A stretch of 20,695 bases of DNA, from assembly GCA_024277095.1 (NCBI GenBank), contig JAJRVX010000186.1, positions 1 through 20,695 on the forward strand, read 5' to 3'. The DNA is from DUEN01 sp024277095 (GTDB lineage: Bacteria > Chloroflexota > Anaerolineae > DUEN01). This document shows, one piece after another, positions 7,001 to 14,960 of this stretch (positions within the stretch are counted from its first letter, which is position 1; the number at the start of each line of letters is the position of its first letter). The notes below the pieces were generated by a model that worked only from the letters and a program-made list of their open reading frames with translations, searched no databases and was not told the origin of the DNA. The position numbers and the translations under genes were made by a program.

Positions 7001-8326
7001 ATGCCATCACATACGGAGAGCTCGAACTCCCCCAACAAAGCGGCAGGAACACATACGCCCCATCCCCCCGGGCGGCGCGAGTGGCTGCGCAGTAAAAGGG
7101 ATCGCCTGCGCCGCCATCTACCCCACACGTTCATCGCCCTGCGGCATCGCGACTTTCGCCTCTTCTGGAGCGCCCGGCTGATCACCCTGGTCGGCAACTG
7201 GATGCAGCGCGTGGCGCAGGGCTGGCTGGTCCTGCAGTTGACCGACTCCCCCTTCCTGCTGGGCGTGGTGAGCTTCTCCGGCGCCATCCCCGTCATGCTG
7301 TTGGGCCTGTTCGCCGGGGTGACGGCGGACCGCGTGGACCGACGCCGCCTGCTGCTGGCCACCCAGAGCTCGGCCATGCTGCTGGCCCTGACCCTCGCCG
7401 CCCTCACGGCCAGCGGGCACATTCAGGTCACCCACATCATCGCGATCGTCGTGCTGATGGGCGTGGTGAACGCCTACGACGGGCCCGCCCGCCAGGCGAT
7501 CGTCGTGGACATGGTGGGCAAAGACGACCTGATGAACGCCGTCGCGCTCAACTCCTCCGCCTTCAACATGGCCCGCATCATCGGCCCCCCGCTGGCCGGC
7601 CTCCTCATCGCCCGCGTCGGCATCGCCGGATGCTTCCTCCTGAACGGGCTCGGCTTCCTGCCGGTGATCGCCGCCCTGGCCTCTCTGCGCCTGGACACCA
7701 GGCCGCACGCTCCCCGGCGCACATCGCCCCTGTCCGATCTACGTGAGGGGCTGGCCTACATCGCGCACGATCGCGTGATCTTCACGATCCTGTCCCTGTT
7801 CGGCGCCAGCGGCCTCTTCGCCATCCCCTACATCACGCTGCTGCCCGTGTTCGCCCGTGACGTCCTGGATGTAGGGCCGGAAGGGCTGGGGCTGATGACG
7901 GGGGCCATCGGCGTCGGAGCGCTGACCAGCGGCTTGTTGCTGGCCTCGCTGCAGGGCTATCGCAGCCGGGGATGGCTGTTCACGGTGGGCAACCTCGGCC
8001 TGCCCCTCGTCCTCCTGGTCTTCGCCCAGCTGCACTGGTTCCCCCTGGCGCTGGTCGCCCTCGCCTGCGCGGGGTTCGCCATGATCATGCAGAACACCAC
8101 CGGGAACACGCTTATCCAGAGCCTGGTGCCAGATGAGCTACGCGGCCGGGTGTTGAGCACGTGGATGTGGGCGGGCATGGGGCTCACACAGTTGGGTGGG
8201 CTCCAGGCGGGCGCCATCGCCGACCGATGGGGAGCGCCGACGGCGGTCACGGTGGGAGCGCTGGCCTGCCTCGCCATGGGCCTGTGGGCGCTGTGGCGAC
8301 GGCCCGAGGTGCGTCATACGGCGTAG
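7001..8326 (+). CDS. Major facilitator superfamily transporter (MFS_3/enterobactin-exporter-like)
   Basis: This 441-residue inner-membrane protein has about 12 predicted helices and resembles EntS/MFS_3-type exporters. The conserved entry LRHRDFRLFWSARLITLVGN is at about 47-66. The motif-A-like loop GVTADRVDRRRL is at 106-117 between helices 2 and 3. YDGPARQAIVVDMV and NSSAFNMARIIGPPLAGLL are typical of this subfamily, and near the end comes LVPDELRGRVLSTWMW. The first 40 residues are hydrophilic and basic (GRREWLRSKRDRLRRH) and precede the family core, so the ATG at 7001 could be somewhat too early; it has no clear ribosome-binding site. The gene lies 42 bases after the YesL-like gene on the same strand. 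The exported substrate cannot be read from sequence. Confidence 0.9.
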   Translation: MPSHTESSNSPNKAAGTHTPHPPGRREWLRSKRDRLRRHLPHTFIALRHRDFRLFWSARLITLVGNWMQRVAQGWLVLQLTDSPFLLGVVSFSGAIPVMLLGLFAGVTADRVDRRRLLLATQSSAMLLALTLAALTASGHIQVTHIIAIVVLMGVVNAYDGPARQAIVVDMVGKDDLMNAVALNSSAFNMARIIGPPLAGLLIARVGIAGCFLLNGLGFLPVIAALASLRLDTRPHAPRRTSPLSDLREGLAYIAHDRVIFTILSLFGASGLFAIPYITLLPVFARDVLDVGPEGLGLMTGAIGVGALTSGLLLASLQGYRSRGWLFTVGNLGLPLVLLVFAQLHWFPLALVALACAGFAMIMQNTTGNTLIQSLVPDELRGRVLSTWMWAGMGLTQLGGLQAGAIADRWGAPTAVTVGALACLAMGLWALWRRPEVRHTA

Positions 8327-8390
8327 GAAGCCGCTCTCCGAAATAGAAACGCCCATAATAGAAGACTTCGCTTTCCCGACTGCCGTATTG

Positions 8391-8419
8391 TAGGGGGCAC
8401 GGCGGCGCCGTGCCCCCTA
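8391..8419. repeat. Perfect REP-like palindrome (13-bp arms, 3-base centre)
   Basis: Arms TAGGGGGCACGGC (8391-8403) and GCCGTGCCCCCTA (8407-8419) are exact reverse complements around GGC. The sequence belongs to the GTAGGGG...CCCCTAC class of short intergenic palindromes common in Chloroflexota and cyanobacteria (family recognition from memory). It sits between the convergent MFS and ceramidase-like genes. It could also impede transcription from either side, but no T-run follows it. Confidence 0.75.
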
Positions 8420-8433
8420 TCCCGGTTCAGCTC

Positions 8434-8455
8434 CGCACCTCCCCTTTCAGGTGCG
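8434..8455. other. Second hairpin in the convergent gap
   Basis: CGCACCT (8434-8440) pairs with AGGTGCG (8449-8455) across an 8-base loop, 14 bases after the perfect palindrome. It has no T-run. It may be part of the same repeat unit or of a factor-assisted terminator for the MFS gene. Confidence 0.35.
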
Positions 8456-8492
8456 ACCGCCCGTGGAGGGAAAAAGCGATATGAGCGAATAG

Positions 8493-8536
8493 AAAAAGGG
8501 ATGGCCTTCCCCGCGCATATCTGAGGCGGCCACCCC
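8493..8536 (-). terminator. Intrinsic terminator of the transport/aminotransferase locus
   Basis: Read on the minus strand, GGGGTGGCC (8536-8528) pairs with GGCCATCCC (8506-8498) with one G-T wobble, across a 21-base loop. It is followed immediately by TTTTT (8497-8493). It lies about 52 bases beyond the stop of the ceramidase-like gene, the expected place for the end of the minus-strand locus. Confidence 0.75.
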
Positions 8537-8588
8537 TTCAAGGGCCCTATCGTCCTCTAAGCAGGGCAAAGAGGATCAGGGCCTGGAG

Positions 8589-9890
8589 TTATCGATCGTT
8601 CACGGCCCTTTCCCGGAGGATCGGCTCGACGGCCTGCCACACGCGCGGCTGGATGTACCGGGTCAGGCCCAGCCGGAGAGCCCATCCGGGCTCGTATCCG
8701 CCTTCGTCGAACGCCTCCGGTTCGGGCAGGTAGGCCATCCAGCCATTGGCGTAGCCGACCAACATCGGCGTGCCGTACCCGTACGCGCGCAGCCGGGCCT
8801 TCACGGTCACGGCCGTCTGACTGAAGACTTCGCCGGGCTCCCCAAACAGCAGCGCGTCGCCCACGCCCAGCAGCATGATCTCCGCCGGGATGTTCCGCTG
8901 GTCCGAGATCGTGGGACGCTCCGTGATGAGGGAGAGCGCCAGCTCGTCCAGCTCCACCTGGGGCTCATCGGGCCCGGCCGCGACGTTTACCACCACCTGC
9001 TCCGACCAGAGGGGCTTGGAGGGAACGGTCGTCCGAATCCCCCGGGCCACGTGCAATGCCTCGTCGGCGAAGGCCTCCCCCAGCTCGGCCACCTCCTCGA
9101 AGGTGCCGCCCCCGCGATCGCCGATGTTCCACTGCTCCGGATCGTCGGGCGGGCCGTAGTAGGAGCTGACCTCGCCGATGGCCACCACGGTATGGCCGCT
9201 CCGCAGACGCCGACGGACTCCCTCCACCAACGGGTTCACATCGCCGGAGCCACCCTGAAGGAACATACAGGTCGTGCCCTCGCCCAGCGCCTCCTCCAGC
9301 TTGGCGCAGGCGTATCCCGGCCAATCGGCGCTAATCAGCAGGTTGTCATACCCCAGCACCACCGCGTGGCACCCGAAGTTCGTCACCAGCCCCAGCGGTC
9401 GCCCCTCCGCATCGTCCACCCGGATCACGGCGACGCCGGGATCTACCGGGCGGTCGAGCCAGCGCCGGTTGACGGAGTATCCGTAGAGCATCCCGTACCC
9501 GGCACCGATGCGCGCCGGCTGAAGCGCATCGCAGGCCGCCTCCACGGCATCGGCCACCAGCTCGACCAGCGGCCGATCCCAGTTGTCCGCCTCCCGATCG
9601 TGGGGGCCGGAATGCGTGTGGGTGGTGGCAATGAACACGTGTGAGGGTGGAATGCCCACCCGCCGCTGAACCGCCTCCCGGATCTCCCGGACGCTATCCA
9701 TGTTCAGATAGCAGAGCTCATTGGAGACGATGGCCCAACGCCCTCCCGCATCCTCCAGGACGAGCGCCCGCGAGGACAGACGATCGTGCACGCCCGTCGC
9801 ATCGCCGGGGCGATTGCTATAGCCCACGAGCTTACAACCGACCTTGGGCGTGATGTCTGCCCGACCAAAGCCCGCACGGAATGCACTCAT
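8589..9890 (-). CDS. Neutral/alkaline ceramidase-like hydrolase (N-terminal-domain type), catalytic Ser replaced
   Basis: This 433-residue protein belongs to the neutral/alkaline nonlysosomal ceramidase fold, an amidase family with a zinc site. Visible family features are the N-terminal FRAGFGRADITPKVG (4-18), THTHSGPH with H91 and H93 (90-97), NFGCHAVVLG with H175 (171-180), PGE with E354 (352-354), and NGWMAYLPEPEAF with Y387 (382-394). These match the positions where characterised ceramidases place their zinc ligands. In those enzymes the nucleophile is Ser in GDVSP; here the motif reads GDVNP (216-220, N219). It also ends after about 430 residues, without the C-terminal Ig-like domain of true ceramidases. 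No signal peptide is seen, so it is probably cytoplasmic. The ATG has a strong GGGAGG site. As last gene of the locus it likely processes an imported compound; ceramide as substrate is unlikely. Confidence 0.85.
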   Translation of the reverse strand: MSAFRAGFGRADITPKVGCKLVGYSNRPGDATGVHDRLSSRALVLEDAGGRWAIVSNELCYLNMDSVREIREAVQRRVGIPPSHVFIATTHTHSGPHDREADNWDRPLVELVADAVEAACDALQPARIGAGYGMLYGYSVNRRWLDRPVDPGVAVIRVDDAEGRPLGLVTNFGCHAVVLGYDNLLISADWPGYACAKLEEALGEGTTCMFLQGGSGDVNPLVEGVRRRLRSGHTVVAIGEVSSYYGPPDDPEQWNIGDRGGGTFEEVAELGEAFADEALHVARGIRTTVPSKPLWSEQVVVNVAAGPDEPQVELDELALSLITERPTISDQRNIPAEIMLLGVGDALLFGEPGEVFSQTAVTVKARLRAYGYGTPMLVGYANGWMAYLPEPEAFDEGGYEPGWALRLGLTRYIQPRVWQAVEPILRERAVNDR

Positions 9891-9985
9891 CTCAATCCTC
9901 CCTCAGCGAGGCAAGAGGCTACCCCCATCAGCACCCCGGGCGAGGCGCCCCTTCCTCGTTCGCGCGGTGATGTTCGGCAATCTCC

Positions 9986-11224
9986 TCAAGACAAAAGCTC
10001 GCCCACATTCTCCTTGATCTTGGCCACAGCATCCAGGATGGCCTGAATGCCCGATCGATCTGCCAGCAGCACCTGGTGAGGGATCGTGATCTGCTCCTCG
10101 GCGCAGAAACGCTCGGCGACGGGGAGATGGAGGTGTTCGTAATCCGGCCAGGGCTTGGAGGCCGGGTGAAGCAGCGGCTCCACACGCTCCCGCTTGAAGG
10201 CCGGCTGTTTGTAAAGCGGCACCCCATACCCCGCGCCGCAAGGCACCCCCTCCGCGTTGAGCGCCTCGACGAACCGGTCCCGATGCAGCCCATCGAAGTG
10301 CTCGCGGTTATACCGGATGACGAAGAAGTAGTATCCCCGCTGCGTGATCCGCTCGTCCCGCCTCAAAGGCTCCACACCACCGATCTCCCTGAGCCCCTGG
10401 GCCAGGAACTCGCCGTTTTCATGCTTCCTGGCCACCATCTCGGGCAGATGGCGCATCTGAGAGTGCAGCAGCGCGCCCTGGAGCTCGCTCAGCCGGTAAT
10501 TGGAAGCCAGGACGTGGTGCTCATAGCCCGGCCGTCCGACCACCCGGCCGATGTTGTGCAGCAGTGAAGCCCGCTCCGCGATCTCCTCATCATCGGTCAG
10601 AACGATCCCTCCCTCGCCTGCCGTCAGCGCCTTGGTCTCCTGGAAGGAGAAAGCGCCCATATGTCCCAGAGTGCCCACCTTCCGCCCCTTCCATTCGGTC
10701 CCCTGGGCGTGGGCGCAATCCTCGATCAGCACCAGATCATGCCGGCGCACGATCGGCAGGATGGCATCGAAGTCGATGGGATACCCCCCATAGTGCACCG
10801 CCACAATGCCCCGGGTGCGCTCCGTAATGGCCGCCTCGATCCCCGCGGGGGAGATGGAGAGCGTCTCCGGGTCCGAATCGACGAAAACGGGCACCGCGCC
10901 GACCCGCACGATGGCGGAGGCGCTGGCAATAAACGTGACGGCCGGGACCAGCACCTCATCCCCGGGGCGGATGCCGCAGGCCAACAGCGCCAGCTCCAGA
11001 GCCACGGTGCCGTTGCTCACGGCGATGCCGTACCGGGCATCCTGATACTCCGCATAGGCCTTCTCGAAGGCCTCCACGCGAGAGCCCGGGTAGAGTCGAC
11101 ACCAATGCCGATCCTCCAGTACATCCAGGACCGCCTTCTTGTCCTCCTCGTCGTACATCGGCCAAGATGGCACCTGTAGCCGCTCCGCGGCCTTCGGGCC
11201 GCCGTGGATCGCCAGCTTCGCCAC
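9986..11224 (-). CDS. DegT/DnrJ/EryC1/StrS-family PLP aminotransferase (first of a pair)
   Basis: This 412-residue PLP-dependent enzyme of the sugar or cyclitol aminotransferase family is related to StsC/AHBA-synthase-type proteins. With the start I choose, N71-G-T binds the cofactor phosphate, EDCAHA (168-173) gives D169 for the pyridine nitrogen, and K198 in AFSFQETKALTAGEGG forms the Schiff base. The frame is open to an upstream GTG at 11287 that would overlap the previous gene by 4 bases. I prefer GTG 11224 because AGGAGG lies 7 bases upstream of it and because MAKLAIHGGPK aligns with the paralogue's MNTLAIHGGTP. It lies 59 bases after the paralogous gene and 95 bases before the ceramidase-like gene. 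Acceptor substrate is not readable; a keto-sugar or inosose is plausible from the family. Confidence 0.92.
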   Translation of the reverse strand: MAKLAIHGGPKAAERLQVPSWPMYDEEDKKAVLDVLEDRHWCRLYPGSRVEAFEKAYAEYQDARYGIAVSNGTVALELALLACGIRPGDEVLVPAVTFIASASAIVRVGAVPVFVDSDPETLSISPAGIEAAITERTRGIVAVHYGGYPIDFDAILPIVRRHDLVLIEDCAHAQGTEWKGRKVGTLGHMGAFSFQETKALTAGEGGIVLTDDEEIAERASLLHNIGRVVGRPGYEHHVLASNYRLSELQGALLHSQMRHLPEMVARKHENGEFLAQGLREIGGVEPLRRDERITQRGYYFFVIRYNREHFDGLHRDRFVEALNAEGVPCGAGYGVPLYKQPAFKRERVEPLLHPASKPWPDYEHLHLPVAERFCAEEQITIPHQVLLADRSGIQAILDAVAKIKENVGELLS

Positions 11225-11283
11225 TTGTCCCCTCCTCTCGACGCTACATCGATGACCCTCTGACTTACGCAGAGGCCTTTCCC

Positions 11284-12534
11284 TCACGCGACCTCGCGCT
11301 GGAGTTCATCCAAATTCGCCTTCAGCTTGGCCACAGCCTCGATGAAATCGTCCAGGTCCTCGCGAGCGCCCAGCAGGACCCGCTGGTCGAAGTGAATCCA
11401 CTTCCCCTTTGACGCCTCCGCCACCGGGCAACGCACCCGGCTGTAGTCCACCTGCTTGGCCGCCTCGGAGAGGAAACGCCCCTCTACGAAAAGCGGGTGC
11501 TCATACAACAGCCGCCCCGAATGCCCCGTAGCAGGGATGCCCTCCGCCTGCAGAGCAGCCCCAAAGAGCTCGGCCGGGACCTCACCGAACGCCTCGCGCT
11601 CGTATCGCAGCCTGGGGTACAGGAAGCTCTGCCGCGTCACCCGGGGGTCCTTCTTGGGGAAGCGAAGCCCGCCGATCGCGGCGAACTCCCGCTCGAGATA
11701 CGCGACCGCCTTCGCCTTCCGCTCGATCAACGCATCCAGTCGCTCAAGCTGCACGAGCAGGACCGCGGCCTGGAAGGCGCTCATGCGAAAGTTCCATCCC
11801 TGAACTTTGTACAAGCCACCCTCTTCCCCGATCCCTCGACCATCATTGTGGTACATGTAGCACAGCGCGTACAGATCAGGATCGTTGGTGATGGTCATGC
11901 CCCCCTCGCCGCAGGTGATCTGCTTGGCCTGCTGAAAGCTGAAGGCGGCGAGGTGCGAGAGGGATGCCACCTTGGTGCCCTTCCACTCGGAACCGTGGGC
12001 ATGGCAGGCATCGGCCACGACCATCAGGCCGTGCCTGTCGGCGATCTCGTTGAGCCGATCCATGTCACAGGGGTAGCCGCCTAGATGAAGGGGGGAGATG
12101 GCCCTCGTCCGCTCCGTGATGGCCGCCTCCACCGCTTCCGGGTCCAGGTTGAGGGTCTCCGGGTCCACGTCGGCGAAAACAGGCACTGCTCCCAAATGAA
12201 GGATGGGCGTGGCACCGGCGATGAAGGTGATCGGCGACAGGATGACCTCGTCCCCTGGCCCCACCCCCGCGGCGGCGAAGGCGACTTGCAAGCCACCGGT
12301 CCCACTTCCCGTGGCGATCCCATAGCGAGCATCGTGATAGGCGGCGAAACGCTCCTCAAGCTGTCTGACCTTCCACTCCTTGGGACAGTCCCGGTATAGG
12401 TAGGGCGCGCTGGTCCATTTGCGGCTTTCCACCACATCCTTGAGCGCCTCGATCTCCCGCTCATCGTACACCGGCCAGGGCGGATAAGGCTTCGCGCGCA
12501 CCGGCGTCCCACCATGGATCGCAAGCGTGTTCAT
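11284..12534 (-). CDS. DegT/DnrJ/EryC1/StrS-family PLP aminotransferase (second of a pair)
   Basis: This 416-residue paralogue of the downstream aminotransferase has all PLP features intact: GSGTG (77-80 region), VVADACHAHG with D175, and K204 in AAFSFQQAKQITCGEGG. The N-terminal IHGGTPVRAKPYPPWPVYD resembles L-glutamine:scyllo-inosose aminotransferase-type proteins; that specific assignment is tentative. It differs from the partner in an insert after the WTS segment (YLYRDCPKEWKVRQLEE, 46-62), which suggests different substrate specificity. The ATG at 12534 has a G-rich ribosome-binding sequence (GAGAGGGGG) about 10 bases upstream. It follows the MalG-like permease by 98 bases on the same strand, so it probably belongs to the transport operon. 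The direction (adding or removing an amino group) cannot be told from sequence. Confidence 0.92.
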   Translation of the reverse strand: MNTLAIHGGTPVRAKPYPPWPVYDEREIEALKDVVESRKWTSAPYLYRDCPKEWKVRQLEERFAAYHDARYGIATGSGTGGLQVAFAAAGVGPGDEVILSPITFIAGATPILHLGAVPVFADVDPETLNLDPEAVEAAITERTRAISPLHLGGYPCDMDRLNEIADRHGLMVVADACHAHGSEWKGTKVASLSHLAAFSFQQAKQITCGEGGMTITNDPDLYALCYMYHNDGRGIGEEGGLYKVQGWNFRMSAFQAAVLLVQLERLDALIERKAKAVAYLEREFAAIGGLRFPKKDPRVTRQSFLYPRLRYEREAFGEVPAELFGAALQAEGIPATGHSGRLLYEHPLFVEGRFLSEAAKQVDYSRVRCPVAEASKGKWIHFDQRVLLGAREDLDDFIEAVAKLKANLDELQREVA

Positions 12535-12632
12535 GGGTGATCACCCCCTCTCCAGGGAACAACATGGGAGCCTGGCCCTTCAAATGTAAAGTGCGAAGGC
12601 GAGAAAAGCAAGGGCAGATGCACGCCTCCTCA

Positions 12633-13496
12633 CTACCCCTTCATGCCGGAGAGCACCACGCCCTGGATGAAATACTTTTGCAGCGCGAGGAAGACGATGA
12701 TCACAGGCAACGAGGCCACCGTGGACACGGCCATGATGTAAGTCCAGTACGGCTCGCGCAGCGGCTGCTGGAAAAAGGCCATACCCACGGGAAGGGTCAT
12801 CAACTCGGTGCGTGTGATGACGATCATGGGCCAAAACAGGTTGTTCCAGCTCCCCATGAAGGTGAGGATGGAGAGGGTGGCGAGGGCGGGTTGCATCAGC
12901 GGCAGCGTGATCTTGAAGAAGATCCCCGGCTCGCTACAGCCGTCGATGCGCGCCGCATCGAGCAGTTCGTCCGGAAGCGTCAGGCAGAACTGCCGCATCA
13001 GGAACACGCCAAAGGCGCTGATGGCGCCGGGGATGATCAGACCCGCATAGGAATTCGTCCACCCCAGCCGGTAGACGACGACGAAGAGGGGGATGAGGAT
13101 GACCTGGAAGGGGATCATCATGGTGCTCAGGATGATCAGGAAACACAGCTGACGTCCGGGAAAGGAGAACTTGGCCAGGCCGTATCCCGCCAGCGCGCTG
13201 AAGAAGATGGTCGTCAGGACGACGATCAGCGCCACGACGGCGCTGTTCAGGAAGAATCGGCCGAAGGGGGCCACGTGGAAGGCCTTTATGTAGTTGTCCA
13301 GCCCCTGGAACTCATGCGGGATCCAATGGATGGGGAGGGCAAATACCTCGCTCTCATCCTTAAAGCTCGTGCTGACCATGTAATACACCGGGACGCTGGT
13401 CAACAGGGCCCCGATCAGGATCACGGCATGCAGCAAAAGGCGCGAGAAGAGCCTGCGACTCACAGACCATACCCTCTGCACCGGAACAACGGACAT
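12633..13496 (-). CDS. Carbohydrate ABC transporter permease, MalG-like
   Basis: This is a 287-residue inner-membrane permease with about six helices (near 22-42, 82-105, 118-140, 148-170, 205-225, 252-275). The EAA loop that docks the ATPase runs from 174 to about 203: LPDELLDAARIDG, then FFKITLPLMQP. The family hallmark SFKDESEVF follows helix 1. The frame is open to a TTG at 13514, but ATG 13496 is preferred because GGGAG lies 8 bases upstream. It is 52 bases after the MalF-like gene and 98 before the aminotransferases. No ATP-binding subunit is encoded in the window, as is common for CUT1-type transporters that share a MsmK/UgpC-type ATPase encoded elsewhere. Confidence 0.94.
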   Translation of the reverse strand: MSVVPVQRVWSVSRRLFSRLLLHAVILIGALLTSVPVYYMVSTSFKDESEVFALPIHWIPHEFQGLDNYIKAFHVAPFGRFFLNSAVVALIVVLTTIFFSALAGYGLAKFSFPGRQLCFLIILSTMMIPFQVILIPLFVVVYRLGWTNSYAGLIIPGAISAFGVFLMRQFCLTLPDELLDAARIDGCSEPGIFFKITLPLMQPALATLSILTFMGSWNNLFWPMIVITRTELMTLPVGMAFFQQPLREPYWTYIMAVSTVASLPVIIVFLALQKYFIQGVVLSGMKG

Positions 13497-13548
13497 ATCC
13501 CAAACTCCCGTCAAATTGTGCCTAAAAAGCGGAGCGATGCCGCGCCCC

Positions 13549-14520
13549 CTACATGTACGACGTCTCCTCCGCGCGCATCAACCGCATCTGCGTCAGAGTG
13601 AGCGTGATGATCACGACGAACATGAAGATCGACATGGCCGCCGCCTGGCCCATCTTGAAATAGCGGAAGCCATAGTTGTAGACGAGCAATGCGATGGTGG
13701 ATGTGGCGTCGTTAGGCCCCCCTTCGGTCATCACGAATTGGAGGGAGAAGCTCTGGAACGAGTTGATCATGGAGATCACCATCACGAAGATGGTGGTCGG
13801 CTTCAAGAGGGGGAGGGTGATATGCCAGAAGGACTGCCACCGGTTCGCCCCGTCGATGGCCGCCGCGTCGTAAAAATCGGACGGGATGCCGGCCAGGCCC
13901 GCCAACCAGATTAACATAAAAAACCCAATGCCGGCCCAGTTATCAACGATCATGAGGGCCACGGGGGCCAGTTTGGGATCGGCCAGCCAGAAGATCTCGC
14001 TCTTCCCCACCATGGGCTCGACGAAGGCGTTCACCAAGCCGAGCGGGTCGAACAGCAGCTTCCACACCAGGGAGACCACCACGCCCGACAGCAGGGCGGG
14101 GATGAAGTACAGGACCTTGTAGACCTCCCGGAACTTGAACTCCCCCTTGAACAGCAACGCCAGGGCCAGGGAGAGCACCCACTTGGGCACCGTCGTGCCC
14201 AGGACGAAAAGCGTCGTCACCTTCACCCCATTGATAAAGCGGGCGTCGCTGGCCAACCCGATGAAATTATCCAGGCCGATGAACCGGGGAGGCTTCAGAA
14301 GCGTGTACCGGGTCAGGCTCAGGTAGAACCCGTTCACCATGGGATAGAGATTAAACACAAGGAAAAAGATCATAGCTGGCGCGACGAAAAGCGCCCCGTA
14401 GAGATCCCGTCGGAAAAACAGCCGCTTTCGAAGACCCCAGTGCCTTGCCAGATTGTCCGCCACGCCTTTCCGGGGCGTCGCGGCCCGTCCCTTCGAGATC
14501 GGGACTTCCTGACTGTCCAT
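13549..14520 (-). CDS. Carbohydrate ABC transporter permease, MalF-like
   Basis: This 323-residue permease pairs with the MalG-like protein to form the membrane channel of a CUT1-type sugar importer. A basic N-terminal region (1-38) precedes GALFVAPAMIFFLVFNLYP, the typical first helix of MalF/UgpA-type subunits. The EAA loop is at about 212-241 (IPSDFYDAAAIDGANRWQSF, then ITLPLLKP). FVMTEGGPNDAT near 268 is also characteristic. The open frame runs upstream to 14625, but that part lies inside the inserted MITE-like element. ATG 14520 has AAAGGAG 8 bases upstream and gives a normal length, so it is the real start. The preceding solute-binding protein gene is separated from it by the element and a hairpin. 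Confidence 0.94.
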   Translation of the reverse strand: MDSQEVPISKGRAATPRKGVADNLARHWGLRKRLFFRRDLYGALFVAPAMIFFLVFNLYPMVNGFYLSLTRYTLLKPPRFIGLDNFIGLASDARFINGVKVTTLFVLGTTVPKWVLSLALALLFKGEFKFREVYKVLYFIPALLSGVVVSLVWKLLFDPLGLVNAFVEPMVGKSEIFWLADPKLAPVALMIVDNWAGIGFFMLIWLAGLAGIPSDFYDAAAIDGANRWQSFWHITLPLLKPTTIFVMVISMINSFQSFSLQFVMTEGGPNDATSTIALLVYNYGFRYFKMGQAAAMSIFMFVVIITLTLTQMRLMRAEETSYM

Positions 14521-14560
14521 TCGTTTCGCTCCTTTGGTCAGGTAGCCCTCCTCGCCCTCA

Positions 14561-14905
14561 GAGCGCGTCTGAAAATTTACCGGTGGCTCATCTCCTGAAA
14601 GTGCGCCACTGGTAAGGCGCTGCATGCTGCGCCCCTACCGCCAGCACGCATTTTACAGATGAGCCTTTACCGGTAAGGTGTCCGAGGGGCCCCCTCAGTT
14701 ACCAGCTCCACAGGGGGAGGTGTGGAAGGGAGGTCCCCTCCACGGAAATCCCACTTTTCCGGCCTGTACCAGCCTTTCTCGGCCCTTCCCGAAGGGCTTG
14801 GGCCGAGGCCAGGCAGGTCGAAGGCGGGAGAAGGGCTTTTTCCGGATGGGCTTCGCCCCCCCGGCCTCCCCATCGCAGGGGTAACGGCAATTCTCAGACA
14901 CTCTC
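14561..14905 (-). mobile_element. MITE-like non-autonomous element, copy 2 (345 bp with nested insert)
   Basis: This is a second copy of the 3158-3414 element, in the opposite orientation. Long stretches match copy 1 almost base for base, including the CTCGGCCC hairpin, GGCCGGAAAAGTGGGATTTCC and CACCTCCCCCTGTGGAGCTG. Ends are GAGCGCGTCTGA (14561-14572) and TCAGACACTCTC (14894-14905), an imperfect inverted pair. It is flanked by a direct TCA triplet (14558-14560 and 14906-14908), consistent with a 3-bp target duplication. It is longer than copy 1 because of a ~100-bp nested insertion at its 3' side. It sits between the solute-binding protein and permease genes. No transposase is present. Confidence 0.85.
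14577..14676. repeat. Nested ~100-bp inverted-repeat insertion within MITE copy 2
   Basis: The left arm TTACCGGTGGCTCATCT (14577-14593) pairs with AGATGAGCCTTTACCGGTAA (14657-14676), with a 3-base difference in length. A GTAAGGCGC...GCGCCCCTAC near-palindrome (14612-14638) forms the core. Copy 1 lacks the block: its TTTTCGGTTAAAT aligns with sequence joining the two insert edges. The palindromic decamer TTACCGGTAA at the edges may be the duplicated target site. Confidence 0.7.
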
Positions 14906-14928
14906 TCAACGCGATCGCGGCCTACGGC

Positions 14929-14960
14929 GGAGCTGAGCCGGATTTCACCGGCTCAGCTCC
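14929..14960 (-). terminator. Strong hairpin downstream of the solute-binding protein gene
   Basis: GGAGCTGAGCCGG (14929-14941) and CCGGCTCAGCTCC (14948-14960) are exact reverse complements across a 6-base loop. It lies about 137 bases past the stop of the binding-protein gene and just before the MITE-like element. There is no T-run on the minus strand. A hairpin here could protect the binding-protein mRNA 3' end or reduce read-through into the permeases. Such structures are known after malE-type genes. It may also be another intergenic palindrome. Confidence 0.5.

Noticed and set aside
12537..13601. 354-codon plus-strand frame antisense to the MalG-like permease
   Set aside because: Highly charged His/Asp/Gly-rich translation is the mirror of hydrophobic permease codons; no independent support.
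14911..14918. GCGATCGC octamer as a HIP1-type repeat
   Set aside because: A single occurrence in GC-rich DNA is not evidence of an over-represented motif.
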